DNA of 24,849 bases from Oscillospiraceae bacterium (lineage in GTDB: Bacteria; Bacillota; Clostridia; Oscillospirales; Oscillospiraceae). This document shows, piece after piece, positions 23,870 to 24,849 of the stretch. The stretch spans positions 1-24,849 of the forward strand of contig JAIRRO010000068.1 of assembly GCA_031255955.1 (NCBI GenBank), given 5' to 3'. The first letter of the stretch is position 1; every line of letters starts with the position of its first letter. The notes beneath the pieces were generated by a model. It did no database searches. It was not told the origin of the DNA and saw nothing but the letters and a program-made list of their open reading frames with translations. Position numbers and translations under genes: made by a program.

Positions 23870-24566
23870 CTTTATAGCGGATCTCCCCCTTTGCGGACAA
23901 GCCCTCGTCAATAAGCTCTATCAGGCGCAAAAAGCTCTCGTTTAGGTCAAGCTCTGTGGTATCGAACACAACGGCGTCCTCTGCCGCCTTTAACGGCGCC
24001 GCGGCTCTGGACGAATCGTTCTTGTCGCGATAGTTAATGTCGCGCAGCACATCATCATATGTCACCGCGCGTCCCGCCGCGATAAGCTCGTCATAGCGGC
24101 GGCGGGCGCGTATCTCCGGCTGCGCTGTTAAAAATATTTTTACACCCGCGTTCGGCAGAACAACCGTTCCGATGTCCCGTCCGTCCATAATCACATCGCC
24201 GCGCACCGCCATATCGCGCTGCGTTTGCAGCAGAAAGGCGCGGACGGCAGGCAGCGCCGACACATCAGAAGCGTATATCGACGCCTCCGGTATGCGGATT
24301 TCCTCCGTCACATCCTCCCCGCACAGGAGTACGCGCAAATCCCCCGCGTCGCCGTATTTCATTTCAAGCTCAATTTCCGGCAGCAGCGCCGTGACGCCCG
24401 GCTCGTCCTTAGAGCCTACCCCTCGCCGCAGCGCGTACAGTCCCACCGAACGGTACAGCGCCCCTGTATCGACATAAATTATTCCGCGCTTCTGCGCCGT
24501 CATTCTCGCAAGGGTGGATTTCCCCGCTCCGGAGGGTCCGTCAATCGCTATGCTTCTTGTTTCCAT
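23853..24566 (-). CDS. cmk: Cytidylate kinase
   Basis: It phosphorylates CMP and dCMP with ATP. From ATG 24566 it has 237 residues. The P-loop is GPSGAGKST (10-18), followed by VDTGALYR (32-39), MDGRDIGTVV, and the YRDKNDSSR block that lines the substrate and lid. The start is fixed by AAGGGA 7 nt upstream. The frame runs on to 24647, but the promoter lies within that stretch, so those residues are not translated. It is the first gene of the operon running to pfp. Confidence 0.97.
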   Translation of the reverse strand: METRSIAIDGPSGAGKSTLARMTAQKRGIIYVDTGALYRSVGLYALRRGVGSKDEPGVTALLPEIELEMKYGDAGDLRVLLCGEDVTEEIRIPEASIYASDVSALPAVRAFLLQTQRDMAVRGDVIMDGRDIGTVVLPNAGVKIFLTAQPEIRARRRYDELIAAGRAVTYDDVLRDINYRDKNDSSRAAAPLKAAEDAVVFDTTELDLNESFLRLIELIDEGLSAKGEIRYKDDAAI

Positions 24567-24618
24567 ATATCTGTCCCTTTTTCGTTTATCTAATGGCTTC
24601 GCCATATGTGCAAGAGCA

Positions 24619-24647
24619 AGTATACCCCACGCCGATAATAATTTCAA
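24619..24647 (-). promoter_or_regulatory. Promoter of the cmk-plsC-ispH/S1-carD-ispD-ispF-pfp operon
   Basis: On the minus strand TTGAAA (24647-24642) is followed by exactly 17 bp and TATACT (24624-24619). The start point should be near 24612, giving a leader of about 45 nt. Confidence 0.85.
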
Positions 24648-24679
24648 GCAAATATATCGCGTCCCGGGCGCAAATACTG

Positions 24680-24685
24680 TATACT
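24680..24685 (+). promoter_or_regulatory. Possible -10 box for the + strand gene at the right edge
   Basis: TATACT on the + strand is the same -10 as in the phosphorylase promoter. No good -35 lies 17 bp upstream (tcgcgt at 24657-24662), so this is weak. Confidence 0.3.
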
Positions 24686-24770
24686 AAGCCGCAGCGAAGC
24701 GCAAGACAAGGAGCGTCAAAGCGCGGCGCAAGGAAAAAGCCCAAACAAAAAACGAAAGGACGCGGAACAA

Positions 24771-24849
24771 ATGACAACCAGCAGAACAATGGAGGCATCT
24801 GCAAACACAGCGAATTCAACAACACACGCAACCGAACAAACAACCACCC
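24771..24849 (+). CDS. Start of an unknown Thr/Ala/Asn-rich protein (cut by window edge)
   Basis: An ATG at 24771 is preceded by AAAGGA 10 nt upstream and opens a frame of 26 codons without a stop before the window ends. It begins MTTSRTMEASANTANSTTHA. The composition is low complexity, rich in Thr and Ala, with no clear signal peptide in the visible part. It could be the N-terminus of a real divergent gene or a chance frame in A/C-rich DNA. No function can be suggested. Confidence 0.4.
   Translation, partial: MTTSRTMEASANTANSTTHATEQTTT

Larger units (their letters stand above)
24567..24770. other. Divergent intergenic region
   Basis: The region holds the cmk promoter on the minus strand and a possible TATACT -10 box on the + strand (24680-24685). 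A short inverted repeat, ATGGC-N3-GCCAT (24593-24605), lies in the cmk leader. The part from about 24720 on is A-rich on the + strand. I see no RNA gene or riboswitch in it. Confidence 0.5.

Noticed and set aside
24567..24647. N-terminal extension of cytidylate kinase
   Set aside because: The cmk promoter boxes lie inside it, and the ribosome site fits ATG 24566.
24586..24843. A minus-strand 85-residue hydrophobic, Cys-rich frame upstream of cmk
   Set aside because: It would run through the cmk promoter, and there is no ribosome site. The hydrophobic look comes from the A-rich opposite strand.
1..24849. CRISPR arrays, tRNA or rRNA genes, insertion sequences or phage genes
   Set aside because: I found no spaced direct repeats, cloverleaf-like segments, transposase, integrase or structural phage proteins. 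All larger frames are explained by chromosomal genes.

Overview
The window looks like an ordinary chromosomal core region of a moderately GC-rich member of the Clostridia, most likely a relative of the Oscillospirales or Christensenellales. This placement is inferred from gene content. The pointers are an IspH (LytB)-ribosomal S1 fusion, the order cmk-plsC-ispH/S1-carD-ispD-ispF, a dgt-dnaG-rpoD block, a pyrophosphate-type phosphofructokinase, the PlsY/GpsA phospholipid route, and G-rich Shine-Dalgarno sites. I see no rRNA, tRNA, CRISPR array, transposon or prophage.

Layout. On the + strand, 1-445 is the end of an ABC transporter ATPase and 581-1405 is a purine nucleoside phosphorylase with its own promoter. 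A hairpin at 1431-1480 separates these from a long minus-strand stretch that fills the rest of the window. Going right to left in the direction of transcription, the minus-strand blocks are as follows. (a) cmk-plsC-ispH/S1-carD-ispD-ispF-pfp (24566 down to 17901), a tight operon behind a good sigma-A promoter at 24619-24647; it combines pyrimidine nucleotide, phospholipid, isoprenoid (MEP), translation/transcription and glycolytic genes. (b) degV plus a membrane-anchored beta-propeller-like protein of unknown role (17804-15396). (c) A small AhpD/CMD-fold gene with its own promoter, an inverted repeat on its -35 box and a clear terminator (15373-14915). (d) dgt-dnaG-rpoD (14859-10812), followed by a large hybrid sensor kinase (10767-7672). 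(e) yceD-rpmF (7584-6859) from a near-consensus promoter. (f) A PDZ/radical-SAM DUF512 protein, der, plsY and gpsA (6742-2415), closely packed, then an uncharacterised clostridial protein (2319-1495). At the far right a divergent + strand reading frame begins at 24771 and runs off the window.

How the genes work together. GpsA makes glycerol-3-phosphate, PlsY acylates it and PlsC adds the second acyl chain, so most of the path to phosphatidic acid is here in two operons; PlsX is not in the window. IspD, IspF and IspH are three steps of the MEP isoprenoid pathway. Der, YceD, L32 and the S1 domains serve ribosome assembly or function. DnaG, RpoD and CarD serve replication and transcription.

Novelty. 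I do not see a convincing undescribed multi-gene system. The points most worth a second look are the operator-like inverted repeat and cysteine-free AhpD-like gene near 15300, the possible leaderless dgt mRNA, the recurring AAAGGGGGA Shine-Dalgarno variant, two conserved genes of unknown function (1495-2319, 15396-16925), the radical-SAM DUF512 protein beside der, and an orphan hybrid kinase directly after rpoD.
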